From Bifidobacterium pseudolongum subsp. pseudolongum DSM 20099 (lineage in GTDB: Bacteria > Actinomycetota > Actinomycetes > Actinomycetales > Bifidobacteriaceae): a stretch of 64,000 nt of DNA. A program made the translations under genes and the position numbers. Of this stretch, positions 51,114-61,574 are shown one piece after another (within the stretch, counting starts at the first letter, position 1; every line of letters begins with the position of its first letter). Where the stretch lies: assembly GCF_000771225.1 (NCBI RefSeq), contig NZ_JDTZ01000003.1, positions 423,259 through 487,258 on the forward strand, in the 5' to 3' direction. Under the pieces are notes generated by a model. The model saw nothing but the letters and a program-made list of their open reading frames with translations, had not been told where the DNA came from and did no database searches.

Positions 51114-52823
51114 GTGACCGATCGATTCACGCAACGCCTCAACCAAGCAATGGACCTGCGCAACATACGGCAAAGCGACTTCGTCAAGGCCGCACATGCC
51201 CACGGCATCAAGCTGGGACGCAGCCACATCAGCCAGTATGTAAACGGCAAGACCAAACCCCGCCCTGACATAGAACATTTTCTGGCGGCTGTGCTCAACG
51301 TGGATGCGAGATGGCTTGCCGGGGAGGACGTGCCCTTCGACGACCATCCAGCCACGTTATCTGATATACAGACAGATATTGAACATTCACCGTCAATGTT
51401 CAATGCATCCAGTTTGAACACCACTCCACATGTTCAACAGAATGCACCCCGCAACTTTGAACAATCAGTGGCAGACACCCCATCACACTATCAGGCACAT
51501 ATGGAACAGGAGCACAGGATGGAACCACAATTCGACGCCAATGTACAGGACCCTTCATTCACCGATGTGCCCGCAACCGTGACCCCCGGTTCCACCACCG
51601 CGCGCACACGGAGGACGTTCACCAAATCGCATAAGCTCGACAACGTGCTCTATGATGTCCGCGGCCCGGTCGTCAACGAGGCGGCGCGCATGGAAGCGGC
51701 CGGCATGCACGTCATGAAGCTCAACATCGGCAACCCTGCACCATTCGGCTTCCGCACACCGGATGAGGTCGTGTATGACATGGCGCAACAGCTCACGGAT
51801 ACCGAAGGGTATTCGGCGTCGAAGGGCCTGTTCTCCGCCCGCAAAGCGATCATGCAGTACGCGCAGCTCAAGCATCTGCCGAACGTCGGCGTCGAAGACA
51901 TCTACACGGGCAACGGCGTGAGTGAACTGATCAATCTGAGCATGAGCGCGTTGCTCGACAACGGTGACGAGGTGTTGCTGCCCGCACCGGACTACCCGCT
52001 GTGGACCGCATGCGTCACGCTGGCGGGCGGCAAGCCGGTGCATTATGTGTGCGATGAGCAATCGGAATGGTACCCGGACATCGATGACATGCGTGCGAAG
52101 ATCACCGACCGCACCAAGGCAATTGTCATCATCAACCCCAACAATCCAACCGGCGCGCTCTACCCGAAGGAGGTCCTTGAACAGATCGTCAGCCTGGCAC
52201 GCGAACACCAGCTGATGATCTTCTCCGACGAGATCTATGACCGGCTTGTCATGGACGGCCTTGAACACACATCGATCGCTTCGCTCGCCCCGGACCTGTT
52301 CTGTGTCACCTACAGCGGTCTGTCCAAATCGCACATGATCGCGGGCTACCGCATCGGTTGGATGATCCTCTCCGGCAACAAGGCGATCGCGAAGGACTAC
52401 ATCGAGGGCGTCGACATGCTCACGAACATGCGCATCTGTTCAAACGTGCCCGCGCAATCCATCGTGCAGACCGCGCTCGGCGGGCACCAGAGCGTCAATG
52501 ACTACCTGGTGCCCGGCGGCCGTCTCTACGAGCAGCGCGAATACATCTATGAGGCGCTCAACGCCATCGACGGCATCTCCGCAGTCAAGCCAAAGGCCGC
52601 GTTCTATATCTTCCCGAAGATCAACACGAAGAAGTTCAACATCCACAACGACGAACAGTTCGCCCTCGACCTGCTGCACGACGAAAAGCTGCTCATTGTG
52701 CAAGGCACCGGCTTCAATTGGAAGGATCCGGACCACTTCCGCGTCGTCTATCTGCCGCGTGTCGAAGTGCTCAAGGGCGCGGTGGAGAAGATGACGAATT
52801 TCTTCAGTTATTATCGTCAATAG
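51114..52823 (+). CDS. alaA: XRE helix-turn-helix fused to an AlaA-like alanine aminotransferase
   Basis: 569 residues in three parts. Residues ~6-75: XRE/Cro-type helix-turn-helix (recognition helix about GRSHISQYVNGK, 35-46). Residues ~76-168: polar, poorly conserved linker. Residues ~170-569: full AlaA-like class I aminotransferase, matching E. coli AlaA almost end to end (LYDVRGPVVNEA, KLNIGNPAPFGF, GNGVSELI, IINPNNPTGA, PLP Lys405 in SGLSKSHMIAGYR). The enzyme part should make alanine from pyruvate and glutamate. All catalytic residues are kept, so it is probably both enzyme and DNA-binder, similar in idea to MocR/PdxR but with an XRE rather than GntR domain. The linker DNA carries its own operator array. 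GAGGGGAGCG precedes the GTG start at 51114. Confidence 0.88.
   Translation: MTDRFTQRLNQAMDLRNIRQSDFVKAAHAHGIKLGRSHISQYVNGKTKPRPDIEHFLAAVLNVDARWLAGEDVPFDDHPATLSDIQTDIEHSPSMFNASSLNTTPHVQQNAPRNFEQSVADTPSHYQAHMEQEHRMEPQFDANVQDPSFTDVPATVTPGSTTARTRRTFTKSHKLDNVLYDVRGPVVNEAARMEAAGMHVMKLNIGNPAPFGFRTPDEVVYDMAQQLTDTEGYSASKGLFSARKAIMQYAQLKHLPNVGVEDIYTGNGVSELINLSMSALLDNGDEVLLPAPDYPLWTACVTLAGGKPVHYVCDEQSEWYPDIDDMRAKITDRTKAIVIINPNNPTGALYPKEVLEQIVSLAREHQLMIFSDEIYDRLVMDGLEHTSIASLAPDLFCVTYSGLSKSHMIAGYRIGWMILSGNKAIAKDYIEGVDMLTNMRICSNVPAQSIVQTALGGHQSVNDYLVPGGRLYEQREYIYEALNAIDGISAVKPKAAFYIFPKINTKKFNIHNDEQFALDLLHDEKLLIVQGTGFNWKDPDHFRVVYLPRVEVLKGAVEKMTNFFSYYRQ
51379..51463. promoter_or_regulatory. Intragenic TTGAACA array in the linker of the XRE-aminotransferase gene
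   Basis: Five complete copies at 51379 (+), 51397 (-), 51414 (+), 51431 (-) and 51457 (+), with alternating orientation and spacing of 17-18 bases between the first four. They fall in codon registers 2, 2, 1, 3, 2, encoding different residues (IEH, MFN, LNT, VQQ, FEQ), all within linker residues 89-117. DNA binding, not protein sequence, is the likely selection. Confidence 0.6.
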
Positions 52824-52869
52824 ACGCAGGCACCGCAGCCATACCAACCATAAGGATCGGAACACCAGC

Positions 52870-54551
<1,682 letters not shown>

Positions 54552-54569
54552 CCATACTGCCCGCATCAG

Positions 54570-54601
54570 AAAAAGGGGATCGGCATGACGCCAATCCCCT
54601 T
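54570..54601 (-). terminator. Terminator for tal (works on both sides)
   Basis: AAGGGGAT (54573-54580) and ATCCCCTT (54594-54601) pair, with an inner GGC/GCC. Read on the minus strand the stem is followed by five U, a good intrinsic terminator for tal, and the hairpin also lies just past the plus-strand aminotransferase. Confidence 0.8.
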
Positions 54602-54636
54602 GAGGACTATCTAGGATTCAATGAATCCGAATGATC

Positions 54637-55743
54637 TCAGCCGTTGACGCGGTCGATGCCGGCCTGCACGTCGGAGAGCACGGAGTCCCAGGACTTGATG
54701 AAGGCGGCGACGCCGTCAGCCTCAAGCTTGTCGGTGACATCCTTGAAGTTCACGCCGACTTCGGCGAGGTCGTTCATGATGTCGTGCGCTTCGTCGTAGT
54801 TGCCGGAGACGATGCCCAGCGTGGCGTCGCCGTGGTCGGCGACAGCGAGCAGGGTCTTCTCAGGCATCGTGTTGACGACGTCCTTGGCCACGAGCTCGTC
54901 CACGTACTTGGTGTCGGAGTAAGCGGCGTTCTTGGTGCCGGTGGAGGCCCACAGCGGACGCTGCTTCTTGGCGCCCTTGGCTTCGAGCTCGGCCCAGCGG
55001 GAGTCCTCGGCGAACTTCTTCTCGAAGAGTTCGTAGGCGAGGCGGGCGTTGGCCACAGCGGCCTTGCCCATGAGGCCCTTGGCCTCGAGGGAGCCGATCT
55101 CCTCAAGCTGCTTGTCGACGGCGGTGTCCACGCGGGAGACGAAGAACGAAGCGACGGAAGCGATGTGCTCCAGGTCGTGGCCGTTGGCGGCGGCCTGGGC
55201 GATGCCCTCGATGAAGGCGTCGATGACCTGCTCGTAACGCTCGAGCGAGAAGATCAGGGTGACGTTCACGGAGATGCCCTTGGCCAGGGTGGCGGTGATT
55301 GCCGGGAGGCCTTCGAGGGTCGCCGGGATCTTGATCATCGCGTTCTTGCGGTCGACCTTCTCCCAGAGTTCCTCAGCCTGCTTCTCGGTGGCTTCGGTCT
55401 CGTGGGCCAGACGCGGGTCGACTTCGATGGACACGCGGCCGTTCACATAGTCGGAGGCTTCCGCGACCGGCTTGAAGATGTCGCAGGCGTTGCGCACGTC
55501 GGTGGTGGTGAGCTCGCGGATGGCGGTCTCAACGTCGACCTTGCCCAGCTCCTTGAGCTGTGCGTCGTACGGGCCGACCTGGCTCAGGGCCTTCTGGAAG
55601 ATGGACGGGTTGGTGGTGACGCCAACCACATTGTCGTTCTTGATGAGCTCTTCGAGGTTGCCCGACTCGATGCGGGTGCGGGACAGGTCGTCCAGCCAGA
55701 TCGACACACCGGCGTCCGAAATTGCCTGAGTGGATGCAGTCAT
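54637..55743 (-). CDS. tal: Transaldolase
   Basis: 368 residues; moves dihydroxyacetone units between sugar phosphates. The Schiff-base Lys is in NAMIKIPAT; GVTTNPSIFQKAL is the N-terminal signature and VNVTLIFS is present. Belongs to the longer tal class of actinobacteria. Start (MTASTQAISD) follows AGGAGA. Directly downstream of tkt on the same strand; together they run the pentose part of the bifid shunt. Confidence 0.97.
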   Translation of the reverse strand: MTASTQAISDAGVSIWLDDLSRTRIESGNLEELIKNDNVVGVTTNPSIFQKALSQVGPYDAQLKELGKVDVETAIRELTTTDVRNACDIFKPVAEASDYVNGRVSIEVDPRLAHETEATEKQAEELWEKVDRKNAMIKIPATLEGLPAITATLAKGISVNVTLIFSLERYEQVIDAFIEGIAQAAANGHDLEHIASVASFFVSRVDTAVDKQLEEIGSLEAKGLMGKAAVANARLAYELFEKKFAEDSRWAELEAKGAKKQRPLWASTGTKNAAYSDTKYVDELVAKDVVNTMPEKTLLAVADHGDATLGIVSGNYDEAHDIMNDLAEVGVNFKDVTDKLEADGVAAFIKSWDSVLSDVQAGIDRVNG

Positions 55744-55847
55744 TTGTTTTCTCCTACTGTTTGTTGGATGAAATCTTGGGGGTTGTCCATGGAACCGGCC
55801 ATGGGCAAAGGGGAGGGGCCGTGTGGCCCCTCCCGTACAGCTGTGGT

Positions 55848-57917
55848 TCAGCGCGCAGCTTCGATGGAGGCCTTGGCGGCTTCCACCACGTGCTCGGCAG
55901 TGATGCCCAGATCGATCATGTTCTGGGTGCCGTCGCCCTGCAGGCCGAACTGCTCGATCGAGACCGGCTTGCCATAGGTGCCGAGGTACTTGTACCACGG
56001 CTGAGCCAGACCGGCTTCGACGGAGACACGGGCCTTGACGGAAGCGGGGAGGACGGATTCCTTGTAGTCCTCGTCCTGGTCCTCGAACCATTCCATGCAG
56101 ACCATGGACACCACGCGGGCCTTGACGCCCTCATCGGCCAGCTTCTTGGCAGCTTCGACAGCCCACTGGACTTCGGAACCGGTGGCCATGATGATCACGT
56201 CCGGATCGCCTTCGGTGTCGACGAGGATGTAGCCACCCTTCTTGACGCCTTCCTTGGCCTTAGCCGCGGTCTCGGCGAGGGTAGGCACGCCCTGACGGGT
56301 CAGCACGAGGGCTGCCGGCAGCGTGTTGTCCTTCTCGAAGAACGCACGGTAGGCTTCGGCGGTCTCCCACTCGTCGGCCGGGCGCACGACTTCGAACTGC
56401 GGGATGGCGCGGAACGAATCGAGGTGCTCGATCGGCTGGTGGGTCGGACCATCTTCTCCCAGGGCCACGGAATCGTGGGTCCAGATGAAGAGGTTCGGGA
56501 TCTCCATGAGGGCGGCGAGACGCACTGCGGCACGCTCGTAATCGGCGAACTGGAAGAAGGTGCCGGAGAACGGGCGGGTGTCGGAGCCGAGCAGGATGCC
56601 GTTGGTGATGCAGCCCGAGGCGAACTCACGGACGCCAAAGTGCAGTTGACGGCCGTAGATGGAGCAGTTCGGCCACTGGGTGGTGGCGTCCTTGATGTTG
56701 GTGTTGTTGGAACCACCGAGGTCGGCGGAGCCGCCCCACAGTTCCGGCATCACGGCAGCGACCGCGTTGAGCGCGGCGCCGGAAGCCTTACGGGTGGCGA
56801 CCTTGGAGCCGACTTCGAACGTCGCCTCCAGATCGTCGATGGCCTTGTCGAAGTCCTCAGGAAGCTCGCCGGCCTTGATGCGGTCGTACAGGGCAGCCTT
56901 GTCCGGGTTGGCGCTGCGCCACTGTGCGAGGGCCTCATCCCATTCGGCATGGGCCTGGGCGCCACGCTGGGCGACCTCACGTGCATGCTCGAGGGCTTCC
57001 TCGTCGATCTCGAAGGTCTTGGCCGGATCGAATCCGAGCACCTTCTTGAGGGCGGCAACGGCTTCGTCACCGAGGGCTGAACCGTGCGAGGACGGATCGT
57101 TGGTCTTGCCCGGGGTCGGCCATGCGATGAGCGTGTCGACCTTGATGAAGTGCGGGCGGTCGGTGACCTGCTCGGCCTTCTCGAGGACCTTGGTCAAGCC
57201 TTCGATGTCTTCCTTGTAGGAGCCATCGGGCTGGATGAAGCTGATCTCGTCGGTGTACCAACCGTAAGCCTCATAGCGCTTGAGCACGTCCTCAGCGAAC
57301 GCGATCTTGGTCTCACCTTCGATCTGGATGTGGTTGGCGTCGAAGATGACGAAGAGGTTGCCCAGTTCCTGGTTGCCCGCGAGCGAAGAAGCTTCGGAGG
57401 ATACGCCTTCCTCGACGTCGCCTTCACCGCAGATGACCCACACCTTGTGGTCGAACGGGGACTTGCCGGCCTCCGTGTCGGGGTCAAGCAGGCCACGCTC
57501 GAAACGCTGGCCATACGCGAAACCGACAGCGGAAGCGAGACCCTGGCCCAGCGGGCCGGTGGTCATCTCGATGCCCGGGGTCAGGCCGACTTCGGGATGG
57601 CCCGGGGTACGGGTGTCCTTGCCACCACGGAAGTACTTGAGGTCGTCCAGCGTCAGGCCATAACCAGAGAAGTACAGCTGCACGTACTGGGTGAGCGACG
57701 CATGGCCACCCGAGAGAATGAAACGGTCGCGGCCGGCCCAGTTCGGGTCGCTCGGATCGTGCTTGATGAAACGCTGATACAGGGTGTAGGCGATCGGAGC
57801 CAGCGAAATCGGGGAGCCCGGGTGTCCGGAGCCCGCCTTCTGCACGGCGTCAGCGGAGAGGATCTTCGCCATCTTGATGGCGCGCTCGTCCAGTTCAGAC
57901 CAGGTGTTATCGGTCAT
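55848..57917 (-). CDS. tkt: Transketolase
   Basis: 689 residues, thiamine-diphosphate enzyme transferring two-carbon units. Seen: SGHPGSPIS, TGPLGQGLASAVG, the ThDP motif starting CGEGDVEEG and ending in NHIQIEG, the central PYR domain from SADLGGSNN, and a C-terminal SVEAGLAQPW. AAGGAAAG before the ATG at 57917. Upstream of tal by about 100 bases, in the same direction. Confidence 0.97.
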   Translation of the reverse strand: MTDNTWSELDERAIKMAKILSADAVQKAGSGHPGSPISLAPIAYTLYQRFIKHDPSDPNWAGRDRFILSGGHASLTQYVQLYFSGYGLTLDDLKYFRGGKDTRTPGHPEVGLTPGIEMTTGPLGQGLASAVGFAYGQRFERGLLDPDTEAGKSPFDHKVWVICGEGDVEEGVSSEASSLAGNQELGNLFVIFDANHIQIEGETKIAFAEDVLKRYEAYGWYTDEISFIQPDGSYKEDIEGLTKVLEKAEQVTDRPHFIKVDTLIAWPTPGKTNDPSSHGSALGDEAVAALKKVLGFDPAKTFEIDEEALEHAREVAQRGAQAHAEWDEALAQWRSANPDKAALYDRIKAGELPEDFDKAIDDLEATFEVGSKVATRKASGAALNAVAAVMPELWGGSADLGGSNNTNIKDATTQWPNCSIYGRQLHFGVREFASGCITNGILLGSDTRPFSGTFFQFADYERAAVRLAALMEIPNLFIWTHDSVALGEDGPTHQPIEHLDSFRAIPQFEVVRPADEWETAEAYRAFFEKDNTLPAALVLTRQGVPTLAETAAKAKEGVKKGGYILVDTEGDPDVIIMATGSEVQWAVEAAKKLADEGVKARVVSMVCMEWFEDQDEDYKESVLPASVKARVSVEAGLAQPWYKYLGTYGKPVSIEQFGLQGDGTQNMIDLGITAEHVVEAAKASIEAAR

Positions 57918-58259
57918 AGGTGATCTACTTTCCTTCCAATACTTCGGGCAAGGGAAGCCCGGCCATTTGCCGAGCCGCCAACGCCCTTCACATTGCCTTT
58001 TCATACTAACCGCCATAACCGACTTCATTGCGCGGTTTCGCCGCATTCGCGCGCGTCTTGGCACTACGGCCGGCATTGGGACCCAAGCGCAGAGGCCCCT
58101 GATGGGTCCGTGGGAAAAGTTCTCCCATCGCTATAACTAGCACTCCATGACCAAGAGTGCTCATACAATATCGAAAAGACCGTCGTTTACACGCGCGCCG
58201 CGCTGTTCGCTTCGCACGACACGCAGAACACACAACTCATGAGTAAAGGAGGCATGGCG
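57918..58259. other. Divergent spacer between tkt and hrcA
   Basis: 342 bases holding the tkt promoter side (minus) and the CIRCE element and hrcA promoter (plus). No supported coding frame. Only the CIRCE inverted repeat stands out. Confidence 0.5.
58137..58163. promoter_or_regulatory. CIRCE element, HrcA operator
   Basis: CTAGCACTC-N9-GAGTGCTCA matches the CIRCE consensus TTAGCACTC-N9-GAGTGCTAA with one mismatch in each arm. A TATAAC -10-like box overlaps its left arm. It lies 97 bases before hrcA and implies autorepression of hrcA-dnaJ. Confidence 0.88.
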
Positions 58260-59345
58260 ATGACCCAGACACGTCGCATGCAGGTGTTGCGCGCCGTCGT
58301 CGAGGATTACATCCGTTCACAGGAGCCAGTGGGCTCTTCGGCGCTCATCGCGCGGCACAACCTCAAGGTGAGTTCGGCCACAATCCGAAAAGACATGGCC
58401 GCTTTGGAAGATGAGGGATTCCTGACCCAACCACATACCTCCGCCGGCCGCGTGCCGACCGAACGGGGGTACCGGTATTTTGTGGATTCCCTGTCCCAGC
58501 TTGTGCCACTGGCCGAACCACAGCGCGAAACCATCCGTACACTGCTCGACGGTTCCGTGAACCTGCAGGACGCACTGCAGCGGTCCGCCAGACTGCTCGC
58601 CCGGTTCACCGGCCAAGTGGCCGTGGTGGCCTCGCCGGCGCTGTCGAAGGCACGCTTGTGGCATCTGGAGGTCATCGCCGTCTCGTCGACCTCACTGCTC
58701 GCCGTTGTGGTGACCGACACCGGCCGTGTGGCCCAGCATATCCTCACCGTGCCGCACCTGCCCGACGGACGGCATCTGCAGGAATTCTGCGACGCCGTCA
58801 ATGCCCACTGCAGCACGCAGACACTGCGGCACGCGGCGCGCACAATTCGCACGATGCACGCAGATGAGACGCATGCGGACCTGGAAGGACTGCCGAACCG
58901 ACTTGCGGACGCATTCGAGACGATGGCGGATGAGGAGCGCACGAATGAGCTGTTCGTGGCGGGCGTGTCCACGCTCGCGCACCAACATGACTCCGTGCAG
59001 GATCTAACCCCGCTGTTCGATGCGCTCGAGGAACGCGCCGTGCTCATGCATCTCATGAGCCAGCTGAGCACTGCGGGCGACGCCAACGGTGTGGGCGTGG
59101 CCATTGGTTCGGAGACCAACAATCCCGATCTGGCCCACGCGGCCGTCGTCTCGGGCGGATACGGCAGGACGACGCCATATGGCGGCCCGGACGCCGTGGA
59201 CAAGACAGGAGAGGAGCCCATTGCATTTGTGGGATCCATCGGCCCGACGCACATGAATTATGAGATCGCGATGGCCGCTGTGCACGCAGTGGCCAGATAC
59301 CTCACCGCACTGATCTCGAACAACGACATGGAAGTCACCCGCTGA
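58260..59345 (+). CDS. hrcA: Heat-inducible transcription repressor HrcA
   Basis: 361 residues. Winged helix (LRAVVEDYIRSQEPVGSSAL, VSSATIRKDMAALEDEGF) and the HrcA core (GRVPTERGYRYFVDSL). ATG 58260 has AAAGGAGG at seven bases; ATGs at 58239 and 58254 are respectively upstream of and too close to it. It follows a CIRCE element, so it represses itself. dnaJ lies 69 bases downstream; dnaK-groEL are not here. Confidence 0.96.
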   Translation: MTQTRRMQVLRAVVEDYIRSQEPVGSSALIARHNLKVSSATIRKDMAALEDEGFLTQPHTSAGRVPTERGYRYFVDSLSQLVPLAEPQRETIRTLLDGSVNLQDALQRSARLLARFTGQVAVVASPALSKARLWHLEVIAVSSTSLLAVVVTDTGRVAQHILTVPHLPDGRHLQEFCDAVNAHCSTQTLRHAARTIRTMHADETHADLEGLPNRLADAFETMADEERTNELFVAGVSTLAHQHDSVQDLTPLFDALEERAVLMHLMSQLSTAGDANGVGVAIGSETNNPDLAHAAVVSGGYGRTTPYGGPDAVDKTGEEPIAFVGSIGPTHMNYEIAMAAVHAVARYLTALISNNDMEVTR

Positions 59346-59414
59346 TACGCCATACGTGCGCCGTATCATCAAGACATCGACCATTACCGAAGCTAACCGA
59401 GAGGAACAACGCCA

Positions 59415-60566
59415 TTGGCTGCTGACTACTACGAGACCCTGGGCGTGGAGCGCACGGCCAGCGAAGAGGACATCAAACGCGCCTACCGCAAGATGAGCCG
59501 CAAATATCACCCGGACATCGCAGGCCCTGAATTCGAAGAGAAGTTCAAAGAGGTCAATACGGCCTACGAAGTGCTGTCCGATCCGGACAAGCGCAGGATG
59601 TACGACGCGGGGGTGGACCCCAACGACCCCAATGGCAGAGCTGGCGGGTTCGGCGGCTATGGCGGGTTCGGCATGGGCGACGTCTTCAGCCAGTTCTTCG
59701 GCGGTGCATTCGGCGACGCTGCGGCGAGCGAGCCGATTCCGCGCGCGCAGCCGGGCCGCGACACGCTCGAATCATTGACCGTGGACCTGCAGATGGTCGT
59801 CTTCGGCGGCACACAGAACCTCACGTTCTCCACGCTCGGCACCTGCACCAACTGCGAAGGCACCGGTTCCGAACATGAGGAGCCGCCGGTCACCTGCGAT
59901 GTGTGCCACGGTCGTGGATTCGTGCAGAAGGTCGTGCGCACGATGCTCGGCCAGATGATGACGTCCGCCCCGTGCGAACATTGCGAAGGCCACGGCACGA
60001 TCATCGTGCACCCGTGCACTGTCTGCCATGGCCACGGCCGTGTGCCGACCTCACGCACCATCGGTGTGCCGGTGCCCGCAGGCGTGGATTCCGGCACCCG
60101 CATCCGCCTCGCCCACGAAGGCGAGGTCGGCGAATGCGGCGGCGAAGCCGGTGACCTGTATGTGGATATCCGCGTGCGCAAGGACGAGCGGTTCTCGCGC
60201 GAAGGCGACAATCTGCATTCCTGGATCCAAGTGCCGATGAGCTGGGCCGTGCTTGGGCACACCATCGACGTCAGTACATTCGACGGCGACCGTCAACTGG
60301 AAGTGCCTGCTGGCTGCCAACCCGAGGAGACCGTCACGCTCGATGGCCTGGGAGTCACCCATCTGCAGAGCAAGGGTGAGCGCGGCGATCTGGTGGTGCA
60401 CATCAATGTGTTGATCCCAACCAAGCTCAATGACCGCGAACGGGAGCTCATCGGCGAGTTCGCGCAGCTGCATGACGCCAAAGCGTCGACCGTCTCACAG
60501 AATTCCAAGCCGGCGGCACCACAGAAGAGGGGATTCTTCAGCAAGCTGAAAGACGCCCTCGGTTGA
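59415..60566 (+). CDS. dnaJ: Chaperone DnaJ (DnaJ2 type)
   Basis: 383 residues. J domain with YHPDIAG (HPD), Gly/Phe-rich stretch ([13 protein letters not shown]), and four zinc-binding Cys repeats ([32 protein letters not shown]), then the client-binding C-terminal domain. TTG start after AGAGGAAC. Co-chaperone of DnaK. Paired with hrcA as in other actinobacteria (dnaJ2-hrcA). Confidence 0.97.
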   Translation: MAADYYETLGVERTASEEDIKRAYRKMSRKYHPDIAGPEFEEKFKEVNTAYEVLSDPDKRRMYDAGVDPNDPNGRAGGFGGYGGFGMGDVFSQFFGGAFGDAAASEPIPRAQPGRDTLESLTVDLQMVVFGGTQNLTFSTLGTCTNCEGTGSEHEEPPVTCDVCHGRGFVQKVVRTMLGQMMTSAPCEHCEGHGTIIVHPCTVCHGHGRVPTSRTIGVPVPAGVDSGTRIRLAHEGEVGECGGEAGDLYVDIRVRKDERFSREGDNLHSWIQVPMSWAVLGHTIDVSTFDGDRQLEVPAGCQPEETVTLDGLGVTHLQSKGERGDLVVHINVLIPTKLNDRERELIGEFAQLHDAKASTVSQNSKPAAPQKRGFFSKLKDALG

Positions 60567-60607
60567 AGCGCACGGCGGCGCTGATTTTCCGCCCGTCGCT
60601 TGGAAGT

Positions 60608-60641
60608 GGCCGCGGTCCCGGCATCGTCCGGGGCCGCGGCC
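60608..60641 (+). terminator. GC-rich hairpin after dnaJ
   Basis: GGCCGCGG-T-CCCGG (60608-60621) pairs with CCGGG-G-CCGCGGCC (60628-60641), with one G.U pair. TGTTGT follows. It also sits just past the stop of the convergent kinase gene. Confidence 0.7.
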
Positions 60642-60656
60642 TGTTGTATGTGTGTC

Positions 60657-61454
60657 TCAGCCGAGCAACGAGCGGCACATCTGCCGGTATTCGCTCACAT
60701 AGCCGCCGCCGAAGAACACGCAATGGCCAGCGATGGGGTACAGCTGCCACAACGTGGTGCGTTCCTGATACCCGGCCTTCAACGGATGCACCGACTGGTA
60801 GCCTTTGGTGATTTCGGTCAGGTACGACATACCGAACAAGTGCAGCATCGCCAGATCCTCCTCACGATGTCCGCCGTGTGCCGCGGGGTCGATGAGCACA
60901 GCCTGCGTGTCGCCAGTGTCATTGGTCCACATCACGTTGCCGCTCCACAGGTCCCCGTGCACACGTGCCGGCCGGTCGGTCGCGGCGCGCCCCAGCAGTT
61001 CCGGCAGGGCGTCAATAACGCGCTGGGTGAGGTCCATGTCCGACTCGCGCAGCGAACCGCGTTCAATGCCGAGCTGGACCATGGGGCGCAGGCGTCCTTC
61101 CGCCAGATATGTGGCGGGATCGGCCCATGTGCCGGCGTCCATCGGCACCGGGTCCTGCAGTGGCCCGAAGTAGCAGGTGCCGTCATAGCCTGCAGGGGCG
61201 GAACCGAAGTAGGGGGCTCCCGCGTCATGCATGTGGGCGAGCCCAGCGCCAAAACGGTAGGCGGCATCAGCTGTGGGGGGACAAGGGGAGACACGTTCGA
61301 TGTCCAGATAATCATCGCCCCAATCGAAGACCTTGACGACACGTGGACCACCTTGGGATTGCGCCTCGCCAAGCCACTCCAGTCCCTTGCCTTCGCATTC
61401 GAAGAACCCTTGCGGGGCGAAGGCGCGGCTTTTGCGATACACTGCTGTGCTCAT
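60657..61454 (-). CDS. Fructosamine-kinase-like phosphotransferase
   Basis: 265 residues, fructosamine kinase / aminoglycoside phosphotransferase-like fold. Catalytic loop VHGDLWSGNVMW and metal-binding ID-P-A are intact; FECEGKGLEWL and YRFGAGLAHMHDAG recall the fructosamine kinase family. Bacterial members phosphorylate glycated amines or sugars. Substrate not proven. GGAGATGAC-type site before the ATG. Confidence 0.85.
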   Translation of the reverse strand: MSTAVYRKSRAFAPQGFFECEGKGLEWLGEAQSQGGPRVVKVFDWGDDYLDIERVSPCPPTADAAYRFGAGLAHMHDAGAPYFGSAPAGYDGTCYFGPLQDPVPMDAGTWADPATYLAEGRLRPMVQLGIERGSLRESDMDLTQRVIDALPELLGRAATDRPARVHGDLWSGNVMWTNDTGDTQAVLIDPAAHGGHREEDLAMLHLFGMSYLTEITKGYQSVHPLKAGYQERTTLWQLYPIAGHCVFFGGGYVSEYRQMCRSLLG

Positions 61455-61574
61455 GTCATCTCCTTGTTCACCGGTTTTACGGCTGTGTGCCCCTATCGTA
61501 AAACGGGCAGTGTATTCGTTGCGCTACAGTAAAACGTGGTAGCAATCACCAATCACACACGATTAAGGGGATTC

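Noticed and set aside
52177..52443. TTGAACA/TGTTCAA copies at 52177, 52261 and 52437 in the enzyme part of the XRE-AlaA gene
   Set aside because: They encode conserved aminotransferase residues (LEQ, LEH, CSN) and are widely spaced, so they are better explained by coding than by binding.
51114..52823. MocR/GntR-type regulator
   Set aside because: The N-terminal domain is an XRE/Cro-like helix-turn-helix with ...SHISQYVNGK, not a GntR winged helix; only the general idea is shared.
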